Both the position numbers and the translations under genes were made by a program. Shown here piece by piece: positions 17,076 to 25,767 of a DNA stretch of 55,647 nt. Under the pieces are notes generated by a model. The model saw only the letters and a list, made by a program, of their open reading frames with translations, searched no databases and was not told the DNA's origin. The DNA is taken from the NCBI GenBank assembly GCA_018333075.1, contig BORH01000023.1:1-55647 (forward strand), in the 5' to 3' direction. Position 1 is the stretch's first letter. Each line of letters starts with the position of its first letter. Source of the stretch: Heyndrickxia sporothermodurans (GTDB taxonomy: Bacteria; Bacillota; Bacilli; Bacillales; Bacillaceae_C).

Positions 17076-18350
17076 ATGTCAAAGGTAGATAAAGAATTCT
17101 CGTTTCAGGCAGTGCCTCAGACGAGTCGTAATGGATTTTGGAAGATTCTTGCGGTCATGCTTTCTTTTACTTTTTTTTCAGCAAGTATGTGGTCTGGAGG
17201 GACATTAGGGAGCGGGTTGACCCTTGTCCAGTTTATTGGGATCGTATTAACAGGGAATTTCATTCTAGGTATATATACAGGTGCATTGGCTTATATTGCA
17301 GCAAAAACGGGGTTATCCACCCATTTGTTAACGAAGTATGCATTTGGTGATAAAGGCTCCTATTTATCTTCATTTTTATTAGCTACAACCCAAGTAGGAT
17401 GGTTTGGTGTCGGTCTTGCGATGTTTGCTGTTCCCGTTGAAAAAGCGACTGGGATTAATGTGTATGTATTAATTACTATACTAGGACTAATGATGACAGC
17501 GTCAGCAATATTTGGAATAAAGGCTTTAACCGTATTAGGATTTGTTGCAGTTCCCGCTATTGCCATTTTCGGGAGTTATTCAATGTTTGATGCAGCTGGA
17601 ACAATCGGTGGACTTCAAGGCTTGCTTGACTATGAACCAACTCAGACAATGGGTCTTGCAGCAGCATTAACGGTTTGTATCGGTTCTTTTATTAGCGGTG
17701 GTACGCTTACGCCTGACTTTGCCCGTTTTGCTAAGACATCACGTTCAGCTGTGACGGCGATTGTAATTGCTTTCTTTCTTGGAAACACACTGATGTTTTT
17801 GTTTGGTGCTGTAGGGGCCATTGCTTTTGGGAAATCAGATGTTTCGGATGTTATGTTTTTACAGGGGCTCATTATCCCTGCGATTATTGTCCTTGGCTTA
17901 AATATTTGGACAACCAATGATAGTGCGTTATATGCTTCAGGATTAGGATTTGCCAATATTACGAAAATATCAAAGCATAAAGTGGTCGTCTTTAACGGGA
18001 TTGTCGGTACCATTGCAGCTATGTGGCTTTATAATAATTTTGTTGGATTTTTAACGATTTTAGGCTCCACATTACCATCGATCGGAGCGATTGTATTAGC
18101 AGATTATTTTATTTTAAAACGTGGAAAATACGAGCCATTTGAAACAACGACATTTAAAGCAGTTAATTGGGTTGCGATCTTCGCATGGGTAGGTGGAGTT
18201 GTCATTGCAAAATTTGCACCAGGCATCCCTCCAATCAATGCATTATTAGGATCTGCCATTCTTTATGTTGTTGTGATGAAATGTCTGCCTCAGCAAAAAG
18301 CAGAAATGAGTAAAATAAATGATAAAGGCGGGGTAATCAGTGATTATTAA
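17076..18350 (+). CDS. codB: CodB-like cytosine/purine permease (NCS1 family)
   Basis: 424-aa membrane protein with about 12 segments. Family features: [13 protein letters not shown] near residues 39-50, [37 protein letters not shown], and a late [17 protein letters not shown]1 permeases import cytosine and related bases with a cation. GGGGG precedes the ATG. It overlaps codA by 11 bp and lies behind a PyrR attenuator, which fits pyrimidine salvage. Confidence 0.92.
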   Translation: MSKVDKEFSFQAVPQTSRNGFWKILAVMLSFTFFSASMWSGGTLGSGLTLVQFIGIVLTGNFILGIYTGALAYIAAKTGLSTHLLTKYAFGDKGSYLSSFLLATTQVGWFGVGLAMFAVPVEKATGINVYVLITILGLMMTASAIFGIKALTVLGFVAVPAIAIFGSYSMFDAAGTIGGLQGLLDYEPTQTMGLAAALTVCIGSFISGGTLTPDFARFAKTSRSAVTAIVIAFFLGNTLMFLFGAVGAIAFGKSDVSDVMFLQGLIIPAIIVLGLNIWTTNDSALYASGLGFANITKISKHKVVVFNGIVGTIAAMWLYNNFVGFLTILGSTLPSIGAIVLADYFILKRGKYEPFETTTFKAVNWVAIFAWVGGVVIAKFAPGIPPINALLGSAILYVVVMKCLPQQKAEMSKINDKGGVISDY

Positions 18351-19608
18351 AAATGCAAAGCTTAGAGGAAAAGATGGACTTTGGCACTTATTAATAGAAG
18401 ACGGCAAGTTAAATAAAGTGACGCAAACACTTGGAGATGTTGAAGGAAAAGAAATCATTGATGTGAATGGTTCTCTTGTCCTTCCTCCGTTTATTGAGCC
18501 ACATATCCATTTAGATACAACTTTAACAGCTGGTGAACCGGAGTGGAATAAAAGTGGCACCTTGTTTGAAGGGATTCAAAGATGGTCGCAACGAAAAGAA
18601 ACCTTAACAAGGGATGATGTGAAAACAAGAGCTAAACATGCGTTGAAATGGCAAATGGCTCAAGGGATCCAGCACGTCCGCACACATGTTGATGTAACAG
18701 ATCCAGAACTCACAGCTTTAAAAGCAATGCTGGAAGTAAAGGAAGAAATGGCATCCTTCGTAGATATTCAACTTGTTGCTTTTCCACAAGAAGGCATCCT
18801 TTCCTATCCTAATGGGATCGAATTGCTTGAAGAATCATTGAAGATGGGCGCAGATGTAGTAGGTGGTATTCCTCATTTTGAATTTACGAGAGAATATGGA
18901 GTGGATTCATTAAAAATAGTCTTTGACCTCGCTGAAAAGTATGATCGATTAGTTGACATTCATTGCGATGAAATTGATGATGAACAATCACGCTTTGTTG
19001 AGGTTGTCGCAAAAGAGGCATATGAACGTGGAATAGGTACTCGCACAACAGCAAGCCATACAACGGCAATGGGCTCTTATAATGATGCTTATACGTATAA
19101 ATTATTCCGCCTCTTAAAGCTTTCTTCGATTAATTTTGTATCGAATCCTCTTGTGAATATTCACCTTCAAGGGAGATTTGACACATATCCAAAAAGAAGA
19201 GGTCTAACACGGGTAAAAGAGTTACAGGAAGCTGGGCTAAATATTTGCTTTGGCCACGACGATATTTTTGACCCATGGTATCCACTGGGAACAGGAAATA
19301 TGCTACAAGTATTGCATATGGGCATCCATGCTTCGCAATTAATGGGCTATGAGCAAATTGTCAATTCCATTGATTTAATCACGAAAAATAGTGCCAAAAC
19401 ACTACAAATTGAAGAGAATTACGGAATTGAGGAAAGTAAACCAGCTAATTTCATTGTCTTATCTGCAGAAAATGAATATGAAGCCATTCGCAAACAAGCG
19501 GTCGTTACGTATTCCTTTAGAAATGGTAAGCTGATTGCCAAAACAAAGCCAAGTGAAGCAACAATCACTTTAGACCAAGTTGAAGAAAAAGTGAATTTTA
19601 ATCGGTAG
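18340..19608 (+). CDS. codA: CodA-like cytosine deaminase (amidohydrolase)
   Basis: 422 aa, GTG start behind AAAGGCGGGG. Amidohydrolase metal ligands are visible: [17 protein letters not shown] (HxH), [12 protein letters not shown], and [18 protein letters not shown] (Asp). These match cytosine deaminase, which converts cytosine to uracil in the cytosol. Closely related enzymes act on isoguanine or creatinine, but the codB neighbour and the PyrR leader favour cytosine. Followed by a strong terminator. Confidence 0.92.
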   Translation: MIIKNAKLRGKDGLWHLLIEDGKLNKVTQTLGDVEGKEIIDVNGSLVLPPFIEPHIHLDTTLTAGEPEWNKSGTLFEGIQRWSQRKETLTRDDVKTRAKHALKWQMAQGIQHVRTHVDVTDPELTALKAMLEVKEEMASFVDIQLVAFPQEGILSYPNGIELLEESLKMGADVVGGIPHFEFTREYGVDSLKIVFDLAEKYDRLVDIHCDEIDDEQSRFVEVVAKEAYERGIGTRTTASHTTAMGSYNDAYTYKLFRLLKLSSINFVSNPLVNIHLQGRFDTYPKRRGLTRVKELQEAGLNICFGHDDIFDPWYPLGTGNMLQVLHMGIHASQLMGYEQIVNSIDLITKNSAKTLQIEENYGIEESKPANFIVLSAENEYEAIRKQAVVTYSFRNGKLIAKTKPSEATITLDQVEEKVNFNR

Positions 19609-19616
19609 GAGACAAT

Positions 19617-19649
19617 AAAGCGCAACTTTAATAGGGTTGCGCTTTTTTT
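19617..19649 (+). terminator. Terminator of codBA
   Basis: AAGCGCAAC and GTTGCGCTT stem followed by seven T's, nine bases after codA. Confidence 0.85.
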
Positions 19650-19747
19650 GAACAGGCACTACATCTCTAGAACTTTTACCCGAGTTTCATTAGAATCAAT
19701 TAACCTTAATGAAGTAAGAGTAGAAAACTTCATTTAGATGCGTATAA

Positions 19748-19780
19748 GTGAACTGTACCACAAGCAAAACAAGGTTTTTG
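19748..19780 (+). repeat. Dispersed repeat family 1, copy C
   Basis: GTGAACTGTACCACAAGC followed by AAAACAAGGTTTTTG. It is more diverged than other copies, but the start and the GGTTTTTG end agree. Confidence 0.5.
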
Positions 19781-19788
19781 AAAAGAAA

Positions 19789-19838
19789 AAAGACGGCTCT
19801 CCCCCTTCCTCATTTAAAAGCAAGAGAACCGTCCTTTT
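19789..19838 (-). terminator. Terminator of the L,D-transpeptidase gene
   Basis: On the minus strand GGACGGTTCTC pairs with GAGAGCCGTC and is followed by a T-run, just after the stop codon. Confidence 0.7.
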
Positions 19839-21280
19839 TAATAAATAATAACCGGATCGTACGTACTGAGATTATCATACACAGCTTTCATAAGGCTTGG
19901 GGGTGTGTTGACACATCCACCTGATCCCTCATTAAGATAGGCAGTTTTTGACCAGTTCGTTCGCCAGCCAGCATCGTGGAATCCTTGACCACTGTTTGTA
20001 AACGGAGCCCAGTATTTTACATCTACGGCATATTCTCCTTTACCTACAGCGGTGCCCTTGAGGGTATACGGTGTTCGTTTATAAAGGATATACCAAATTC
20101 CTGGTGAAGTATCTTCACCGGTGCTATGTTTGCCAGTCACTACATCCGTTGAAACGACTAATTTTCCATTTTTGTAAATCCAAATATGCTGCTGGGCAAT
20201 TGATACTTCAGCATATGTGTTGCCAATACCATGATTCGCTGTCGTTTCATAGCCGATGCCTTCATTGCTCCAGCCTTTTCCATAAATATTGGAGGCAGAA
20301 ATCGATTTGTCACCTTTTTCGAAGGCTTTCTGAATCCTTGCTGTTTCTTTCTCCGTATTGATGGCCCAGCCATAGCCTTCTGCTTTTACCGAAATGTTTT
20401 TTCCTGAATTGGTTTTAAATGTAAAATTTTTATCTAAGGTTGATTGAGAACGATTAATCTCGTCTATCTTCTTTTTAATATCACTCGTGGTGATTGTAAT
20501 TTTCTTATCGTTTGACACAGAGGCATTTTTAATTAATTCACTGGCCATTAAAGAATGCACTTTGTCCTGCACCTTATAATCAACTGTTTGTTGAAGGAGA
20601 TTCTCTAACATTTTCTCCTTTTCCTTTATAATAGGACTGTCCTTTTTGACTGGCTGTAGGAATATGGGTTTCAGATGGATATCACTTGTATATTTCTGTT
20701 TCTTATATTCCTCTAATAGACCGTCGATATCATATTGTTCGCCATCTTTACTATCGGTGATAACAATTTCACCCTGTTCTAATTTCGCTTCCGCATCTTG
20801 GGGTGCCTTTAAGCTCTTATTCATTTCTAGGAGCTTTTCCTCTATTTGCTTTTCCATTGCTTCGCTGCGAAACTGATCGGCTTTTTTCGGTATCAACGAA
20901 TAATTTTTTTCTTTGAAGGAAGGAAAAAACGACCACTGGCTTTTCAATAGTTTCTTAACTTCAGGCAGATCTTTATCTGTAAATGCCATCCGCGTAGGTT
21001 TTCCATCTAAAATTTGTTGTTTTCCGATGAAGACTCTGTTTTTTAATTCAGCTGTTTTTAATTTATTGATTACTTTATCAGCAGAAAGTCCGCCGACTTC
21101 TATGCTGTTAATCTTAATCTGCGAATTAAAATGGGTTGCCTGATAATAGCTCATTCCCGCTATTAGGAGTACAATAATGGTGATAATTCCAATGATAATA
21201 AATTTCCGTTTTGCAGGCTTTTTAAATCGGTCACTCCGTTTTTGATCCATTTCTTCAACTGTTTCGTTTAACGCACTCAT
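19838..21280 (-). CDS. L,D-transpeptidase with YkuD catalytic domain and membrane anchor
   Basis: 480 aa from ATG 21280, eight bases after GGAGGGA. A single N-terminal membrane segment (FIIIGIITIIVLLIAG) follows a basic cytosolic tail, so the body lies outside the membrane. The middle holds repeats like the peptidoglycan-binding domains found with YkuD proteins. The C-terminus has the catalytic set HDAGWRTNW ... GSGGCVNTP; Cys is the nucleophile. The usual SHGC is GSGGC here. Such enzymes make 3-3 cross-links or modify peptidoglycan. Single-gene unit. Confidence 0.9.
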   Translation of the reverse strand: MSALNETVEEMDQKRSDRFKKPAKRKFIIIGIITIIVLLIAGMSYYQATHFNSQIKINSIEVGGLSADKVINKLKTAELKNRVFIGKQQILDGKPTRMAFTDKDLPEVKKLLKSQWSFFPSFKEKNYSLIPKKADQFRSEAMEKQIEEKLLEMNKSLKAPQDAEAKLEQGEIVITDSKDGEQYDIDGLLEEYKKQKYTSDIHLKPIFLQPVKKDSPIIKEKEKMLENLLQQTVDYKVQDKVHSLMASELIKNASVSNDKKITITTSDIKKKIDEINRSQSTLDKNFTFKTNSGKNISVKAEGYGWAINTEKETARIQKAFEKGDKSISASNIYGKGWSNEGIGYETTANHGIGNTYAEVSIAQQHIWIYKNGKLVVSTDVVTGKHSTGEDTSPGIWYILYKRTPYTLKGTAVGKGEYAVDVKYWAPFTNSGQGFHDAGWRTNWSKTAYLNEGSGGCVNTPPSLMKAVYDNLSTYDPVIIY

Positions 21281-21666
21281 ATACATTCCCTCCGCCACTT
21301 ATTAACCTAGCTATTAACGTCCTTCAACTTAGATGGATATATGTCTTAGACTTTATTAGTTTATCTTACTATTAAGATCTTACTATTATACTATCAGATT
21401 TTATAATACAAAATCTTCTACAATTTGTCTAAATTGGAAGTAAATACACGAAGATTTTGTAGTCGTTTTTTATTACCACTAATTAATATGGCAAAGGGCT
21501 TTCAAATATGATTTTCTAAATAACACCTTATGTGTTATTACACGTAGTTGTGAGTAGCTTAGTCAAACTTTGAATATTGATAAAAATTGACTAACTTCTT
21601 ATAATAATAAATAGGATATTGTAAGCGGATACAATTAAGGAAATCTTGAATAAGTAGGAGGAAATC
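21281..21666. other. Intergenic region LDT to VOC gene
   Basis: AT-rich divergent promoter region without a gene. TTATAATAATAA near 21599 could serve as a -10 region for the VOC gene. A cre-like dyad lies at 21618-21635. Confidence 0.45.
21618..21635. promoter_or_regulatory. cre-like (CcpA) dyad
   Basis: TGTAAGCGGATACA (21620-21633) fits the catabolite-responsive element consensus TGWAANCGNTNWCA at 13 of 14 positions, inside the 6-bp inverted repeat ATTGTA/TACAAT. Position after a putative -10 would suit roadblock repression of the VOC/YjbR genes. Confidence 0.45.
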
Positions 21667-22062
21667 ATGGGAAGATTAGTTCATTTCGAAATTCATGTAA
21701 GTGACATGGAACGAGCAAAGAAGTTTTATGGAGAGGTATTCGGATGGTCATTTCAAGACTGGAGTGAATATGCAGGAATGCCTTACTTTGGAGCAGTGAC
21801 TGGCGATGAAAATGAGCTGGGAATCAATGGTGCTTTGATGCAGCGTCAAAGTAATCCTCCAGAAACAAACCAACCCTTAAATGGGTTTGCATGTACAATA
21901 GGAGTGGAAAATTACGATCTAACGGAAGCGAAAATTATTGAGAATGGCGGCAAGGTCGCAATGCCAAAATATGCTCTCCCTGGAATGGCGTGGCAAGGAT
22001 ACTACATTGATACCGAAGGCAATATATTCGGAATTCATCAGCCTGATGAGAATGCAAAATAG
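21667..22062 (+). CDS. VOC (glyoxalase/bleomycin-resistance) family protein
   Basis: 131 aa with the two-module VOC fold: VHFEIHVSDMERAKKFYGEVFGWSFQ at the N-terminus and YYIDTEGNIFGIHQPDE at the C-terminus, giving metal-binding His and Glu positions. This subgroup (GLO/CFP-30 like) is widespread; the substrate is unknown. AGGAGG precedes the ATG. The 3' end overlaps the YjbR gene. Confidence 0.88.
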   Translation: MGRLVHFEIHVSDMERAKKFYGEVFGWSFQDWSEYAGMPYFGAVTGDENELGINGALMQRQSNPPETNQPLNGFACTIGVENYDLTEAKIIENGGKVAMPKYALPGMAWQGYYIDTEGNIFGIHQPDENAK

Positions 22063-22423
22063 AGACACGGCTGGCATGCTTGAAAAAGTGCGCAATATCT
22101 GTCTTGCGCTGCCCGAAGCGATTGAACATATCGACGGTTTTGGTCACAATACATTTAAAGTTAATGGAAAATCATTCGTGATTTCAAGTGAAAGCGATAA
22201 GGGATTCAGCTTATCGTTCAAGTCAGATCGGGAAACTCAAGAAATTTTGGTACAGAAACAGCATTTTTTTAAAACTCCATATATAGGGTGTCACGGCTGG
22301 GTATCTATACAAAATCCAAATGGGGAAGACTGGGATGAATTGATCGATCTCATTCAAGAAGCCTATTTGCGTGCTGCACCGAAGCGATTGGTTAGGGAAT
22401 GGAGAGGATTGCATAAAAAATGA
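22046..22423 (+). CDS. MmcQ/YjbR family DNA-binding-like protein
   Basis: About 125 aa. Core is MLEKVRNICLALPEAIEHI, HNTFKVNGKSFVI, and YIGCHGWVSI, typical of the MmcQ/YjbR double-wing (CyaY-like) fold. ATG 22046 or 22052 is chosen because the frame upstream is only a shadow of the VOC gene; both overlap the VOC gene, suggesting coupling. Function in bacteria is uncertain. Confidence 0.85.
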   Translation: MRMQNRDTAGMLEKVRNICLALPEAIEHIDGFGHNTFKVNGKSFVISSESDKGFSLSFKSDRETQEILVQKQHFFKTPYIGCHGWVSIQNPNGEDWDELIDLIQEAYLRAAPKRLVREWRGLHKK

Positions 22424-22818
22424 AGAAAGGCTGATTGATCTGTCTTTCATTATATATAGAATAGCATGGTGAATTCTCCATGCTATATTTGTTTGTTCAA
22501 TATATTGGTTTTTTATTGACTCGAATCTTAATACTTAATATTAGTGGTTAAATAGCTCCTTCATAATGTGAAAAACTATTCAATACAGGTTTAATTTCCC
22601 ATATTAATATAGTAATATTTACTTAAGTAAAATAATAATATTCCAAATATAGAGGACTGTCTTTTTTAGAGAACCACTTATTTATAGTTCTATTATTAGG
22701 AATGCAGAATTTATTTTTCCGAAAATTTAGCTATAATAATATTTGAGTATTTTGATTATTTCAGTTATTTTTTCGTGAATAAAAATCTAAATTCATCAAT
22801 TTATAGAAGGAGGAAAAG
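22424..22818. other. Intergenic region before the Ycf46-type operon
   Basis: Very AT-rich (long A/T runs), no gene found. A hairpin TAGCATGG-CCATGCTA (22462-22485) followed by a T-rich stretch terminates the VOC/YjbR unit. The promoter of the five-gene operon must lie between about 22500 and 22800; no repressor dyad was obvious. Confidence 0.5.
22462..22497 (+). terminator. Terminator of VOC/YjbR operon
   Basis: Eight-base-pair perfect stem TAGCATGG/CCATGCTA with an eight-base loop and T-rich tail. Confidence 0.6.
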
Positions 22819-23298
22819 ATGCCACGTCCAATTATTACAAACGTAAATAAAAAAGTGAATTTGAGTGTATCCCCTAAGCAAGTTTCACGTACAACTGTGG
22901 AGTTAACTGGATTAGCATTGGAGAAACGGTTAAGGCAAAAGCGATCGGCTGCATATATTAATATTATAAGTAAGCTGGATGCAGGTGGAGTAACATGTAA
23001 TCATACAAAGATTGAGGAATTAATACAAGTCATTCAAAGTGAATTTCCTGATATAAATCCATATCAGTATCCAATTGGGATTATTGCAAGATGTTATTTA
23101 GGTAAACCATATGAGGTTCATACCTTAGATGTAAAGTTAGAGATAATAAATCACTTTAAAAAGGGAGAAACTCTTCCGCAGCAAATGGATCGTGGCCGAA
23201 GCTTAGCTCTACATCCGAGCTATGAATTTATAGAGGTATATAATGATACACTGCGTGCTGTTAATAGAAATGGTGATGTAGCAGTAATACAGGGGTGA
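22819..23298 (+). CDS. Uncharacterised 159-aa protein, first gene of the Ycf46-type AAA operon
   Basis: Not recognised. Soluble, mixed alpha/beta, basic N-terminal third (KKVNLSVSPKQ, LEKRLRQKRSA), no signal peptide or membrane segment. Conserved-looking features are GGVTCNHTKIEELIQVIQSEFP and LHPSYEFIEVYNDTLRAV; the latter resembles a short alpha/beta unit that might bind a partner. Start has AGGAGGAAAAG eight bases upstream, the strongest ribosome site in the operon. The next gene follows after 4 bp. Its constant packing with the AAA gene suggests a subunit or adaptor role. Confidence 0.8.
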   Translation: MPRPIITNVNKKVNLSVSPKQVSRTTVELTGLALEKRLRQKRSAAYINIISKLDAGGVTCNHTKIEELIQVIQSEFPDINPYQYPIGIIARCYLGKPYEVHTLDVKLEIINHFKKGETLPQQMDRGRSLALHPSYEFIEVYNDTLRAVNRNGDVAVIQG

Positions 23299-23302
23299 AA
23301 AA

Positions 23303-25000
23303 ATGGGAGATAGAATAATACATACAGCAGATTTAAGTAGAATTGAAGGGAATCTCATTAATTTAGCGAATGATATAAATTTTGTTTCAAGTCAAGTGGA
23401 TTCTGTAAATAGAGAAGTACACGATACAAGAGCCAATTTAGATGCTCTCATACAAGAGTTTCAAGAGTTTATTAGAAAAGATCAGCTAGAGAAGAATATT
23501 CAGCTCGCTGAAACCAGAATTGTTAAAGTACGACAAGAACTTGAAACAAAGTTTGGTCATTATGACGAAGTTCGTCGTCGAGTTACTGGAATTTTACAAG
23601 CGGTAGATGTGAGTTTAGTAAGGAAAGAAACAATCGAAAACACATCTGAGGAACAGATGTTAATGGCTCCCCGGTATTGGCTGGCGCCATGTTTAATCTC
23701 CCTTTCTGGATGGTTAAACGATAATCAAGAATTAGCTGAAAAGGCAATGCTAGAGGCTCTTCGTCGTGATGATGAGAAAACATCTTTATTTTTTGCATTA
23801 GTTACAAGAAGGGGAGCTAGATATAAAGCTAGTAGAGAGTGGCTTGACCGTTACTTTGGTTTACAAGATCCTCATAATTTAGAAAGAGAGATTGTTATTT
23901 TAATTGATGGTTTTGCGAATGGAATTTTTGGTCCTGATGCTAGAGCGAAGTGCGGAAAGCAAATTGAAGCCTGGATTGAAGAACTATCGCAAAAGGTGGG
24001 TTTTGTAGAAGAGCAGCATCAGCAATGGAAGGTTGCACTAGAGTCCAAAATACAAAAGCTAAACGAAAATGCTTATCCATATTTAAAAGAATATAGTCAA
24101 ACATGGCCGAAGCTGGAAAAGAGTCTAGAAGGAGCAAAACTTCATAAAATTATTCTTGATTATTTTGATGATATTTTTTCAAAAGAGGTTACACCAGCAA
24201 AAAATATTGCATATGCAGTCGATGCACTTCTTGATACACTCGTCTCCAAATTCGATGAAGAGGAGCTCCATCTTCGCAAAGACGAAAGACTTTTATCATT
24301 GATCATTCAACAAAATGGTGATAGAAATACAGCGCAAAAGCTCTTTGATAATGAAAAAACATTAGAGGAGCGTGTTTCATTTACACAATTATTGACTAAT
24401 TTTGCAATGCATCCAGAAGTTTCTAACGCGTCAATTGCTACACAAAAACTTTCTATTGCTCTATCAAAAGAATGGATTAAAAATACACATAATGATTTAA
24501 CTGCCGAAAATCGTGCTGGTGTTCCAATCGATATTGAACTATCAATTGATCAATGGACGGGGATCACTCAAGATGGCACGAATGAACAGGAATTAATTCA
24601 ATCAATTGAAAGTCACATAGAATCCAGAAAAGAAAAAGCAATTAAACAAGTAAAGTTAACTGGTAAGCATTGGGCAGCAATAGCAGGATGTGTTTTATTT
24701 GCATTACTGGGTTTATCCGTACCGATCTTTTTTGTCATTTCACTTCTATGTGGTGTGTATTTTTATATGGGGAGAAAGAATTTGAGTAAAAGAAAAGATT
24801 TGATTATTGAGGAATTTAAAGTTCTGTTAGAACATAGTAAGCAAGTATTACGTGCAATGTTAGCGGAAACAGTTGATTGGAGAAAAGAATATACACAAGA
24901 GGATCAAAATGCTGTTCATGTATCAAATCTATTAGATTCAATTACCCCAACTCAATACACCTTCTCAAGTCATGATACAGCACGTGCAGTTATGAATTAA
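23303..25000 (+). CDS. Coiled-coil protein with C-terminal membrane hairpin
   Basis: 565 aa, not recognised. Residues 1-100 are strongly heptad-like (INFVSSQVDSVNREVHDTRANL, IQLAETRIVKVRQELE). Residues about 100-440 are helical and charged (WLAPCLISLSGWLNDNQELAEKAMLEALRRDDEKTSLFFALVTRRGARYKA resembles a TPR-like stretch). Residues about 457-489 form two close hydrophobic segments, followed by a 75-residue cytosolic-like tail. It thus looks like a membrane-anchored scaffold. Adjacent genes are 4 and 12 bp away; it probably anchors the AAA ATPase complex to the membrane. Confidence 0.82.
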   Translation: MGDRIIHTADLSRIEGNLINLANDINFVSSQVDSVNREVHDTRANLDALIQEFQEFIRKDQLEKNIQLAETRIVKVRQELETKFGHYDEVRRRVTGILQAVDVSLVRKETIENTSEEQMLMAPRYWLAPCLISLSGWLNDNQELAEKAMLEALRRDDEKTSLFFALVTRRGARYKASREWLDRYFGLQDPHNLEREIVILIDGFANGIFGPDARAKCGKQIEAWIEELSQKVGFVEEQHQQWKVALESKIQKLNENAYPYLKEYSQTWPKLEKSLEGAKLHKIILDYFDDIFSKEVTPAKNIAYAVDALLDTLVSKFDEEELHLRKDERLLSLIIQQNGDRNTAQKLFDNEKTLEERVSFTQLLTNFAMHPEVSNASIATQKLSIALSKEWIKNTHNDLTAENRAGVPIDIELSIDQWTGITQDGTNEQELIQSIESHIESRKEKAIKQVKLTGKHWAAIAGCVLFALLGLSVPIFFVISLLCGVYFYMGRKNLSKRKDLIIEEFKVLLEHSKQVLRAMLAETVDWRKEYTQEDQNAVHVSNLLDSITPTQYTFSSHDTARAVMN

Positions 25001-25012
25001 GGAGGGAAAGAT

Positions 25013-25207
25013 ATGAATCAATCAGAAAATCAATCAGGAATATTAAATAGAAATAAATCAAAAGAAAATGTTGATAGTACCTTTCAAAGAGTTTTTTATG
25101 AGGTTGAAAGAGAAACAACTAACAGTGCACTTGCTACCCAATTCCCTGATTGGGATTTAAAACCGCCTACTAATCTCGTAAAAAGAAGGAGTACTAAAAT
25201 TTTATGA
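25013..25207 (+). CDS. Small 64-aa protein of the AAA operon
   Basis: Not recognised. Polar N-terminus, then FQRVFYEVERETTNSALATQFPDWDLKPPTNLVKRRS, which looks like a short helix plus a proline-rich linear motif. AAGGAGGGAAAG precedes the ATG and the stop overlaps the next start by 4 bp (ATGA), so it is translated in the operon and not spurious. A partner-binding peptide or adaptor is likely. Confidence 0.72.
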   Translation: MNQSENQSGILNRNKSKENVDSTFQRVFYEVERETTNSALATQFPDWDLKPPTNLVKRRSTKIL

Positions 25208-25767
25208 ACACACCGGTTACTTATGCGGATTGGGTAAAATGTTTAGATCAGCTGAAAACAGGTATGAGGGATGAAGAAGTCGTATCTTACATGGAACAAG
25301 GTAGTTTAGAATGGACAAAAGGGGTGGCAGAAAGAATTACCCAGCACCTTTATGATGCAATAGAACATCGAATTAGAAAATCGGCAGATCAGTTACAAAA
25401 TGAATTGAACAATTGTAGTGGTGATGAGACTGCTTTAGTCAAAGCGATCTTATCTGCTCGTAAACGCTTAGCTGTTTTAAATAGAGTTGCCAATTTGCAG
25501 GCTTTTCCTGAACAGGTTAGAGAAGCTATGTACAATATTCTTCATGAATATGCAAAAAATACACAAAAGTCACTTGAGGATAGTGCATTAACAGATCGTA
25601 CTGGACGATTGCGGAGTCTTATTCGAAATAACCCAATCACTCAGTTTGATCAAATAGAAAATGTATTTGGATCATCTTTTAGCAAACCAGAGATAGTAAA
25701 TACTAAGGTTGAAAATACACAAATAATTGGACAAAAATCTAGTAGAAGAAAGGTTATTTTGCCATGA
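25204..25767 (+). CDS. Helical 187-aa protein of the AAA operon
   Basis: Not recognised. Almost entirely helical and charged (WTKGVAERITQHLYDAIEHRIRKSADQLQNEL, ALVKAILSARKRLAVLNRVANLQAFPEQVREAMYNIL), then a disordered basic C-terminus (SSRRKVILP). No membrane segment. ATGA overlaps at both ends (4 bp) couple it to its neighbours. Probably a cofactor of the AAA protein. Confidence 0.78.
   Translation: MNTPVTYADWVKCLDQLKTGMRDEEVVSYMEQGSLEWTKGVAERITQHLYDAIEHRIRKSADQLQNELNNCSGDETALVKAILSARKRLAVLNRVANLQAFPEQVREAMYNILHEYAKNTQKSLEDSALTDRTGRLRSLIRNNPITQFDQIENVFGSSFSKPEIVNTKVENTQIIGQKSSRRKVILP

Noticed and set aside
20071-21143. Plus-strand frames opposite the L,D-transpeptidase
   Set aside because: Shadows of a well-supported minus-strand gene with no ribosome sites or family resemblance.
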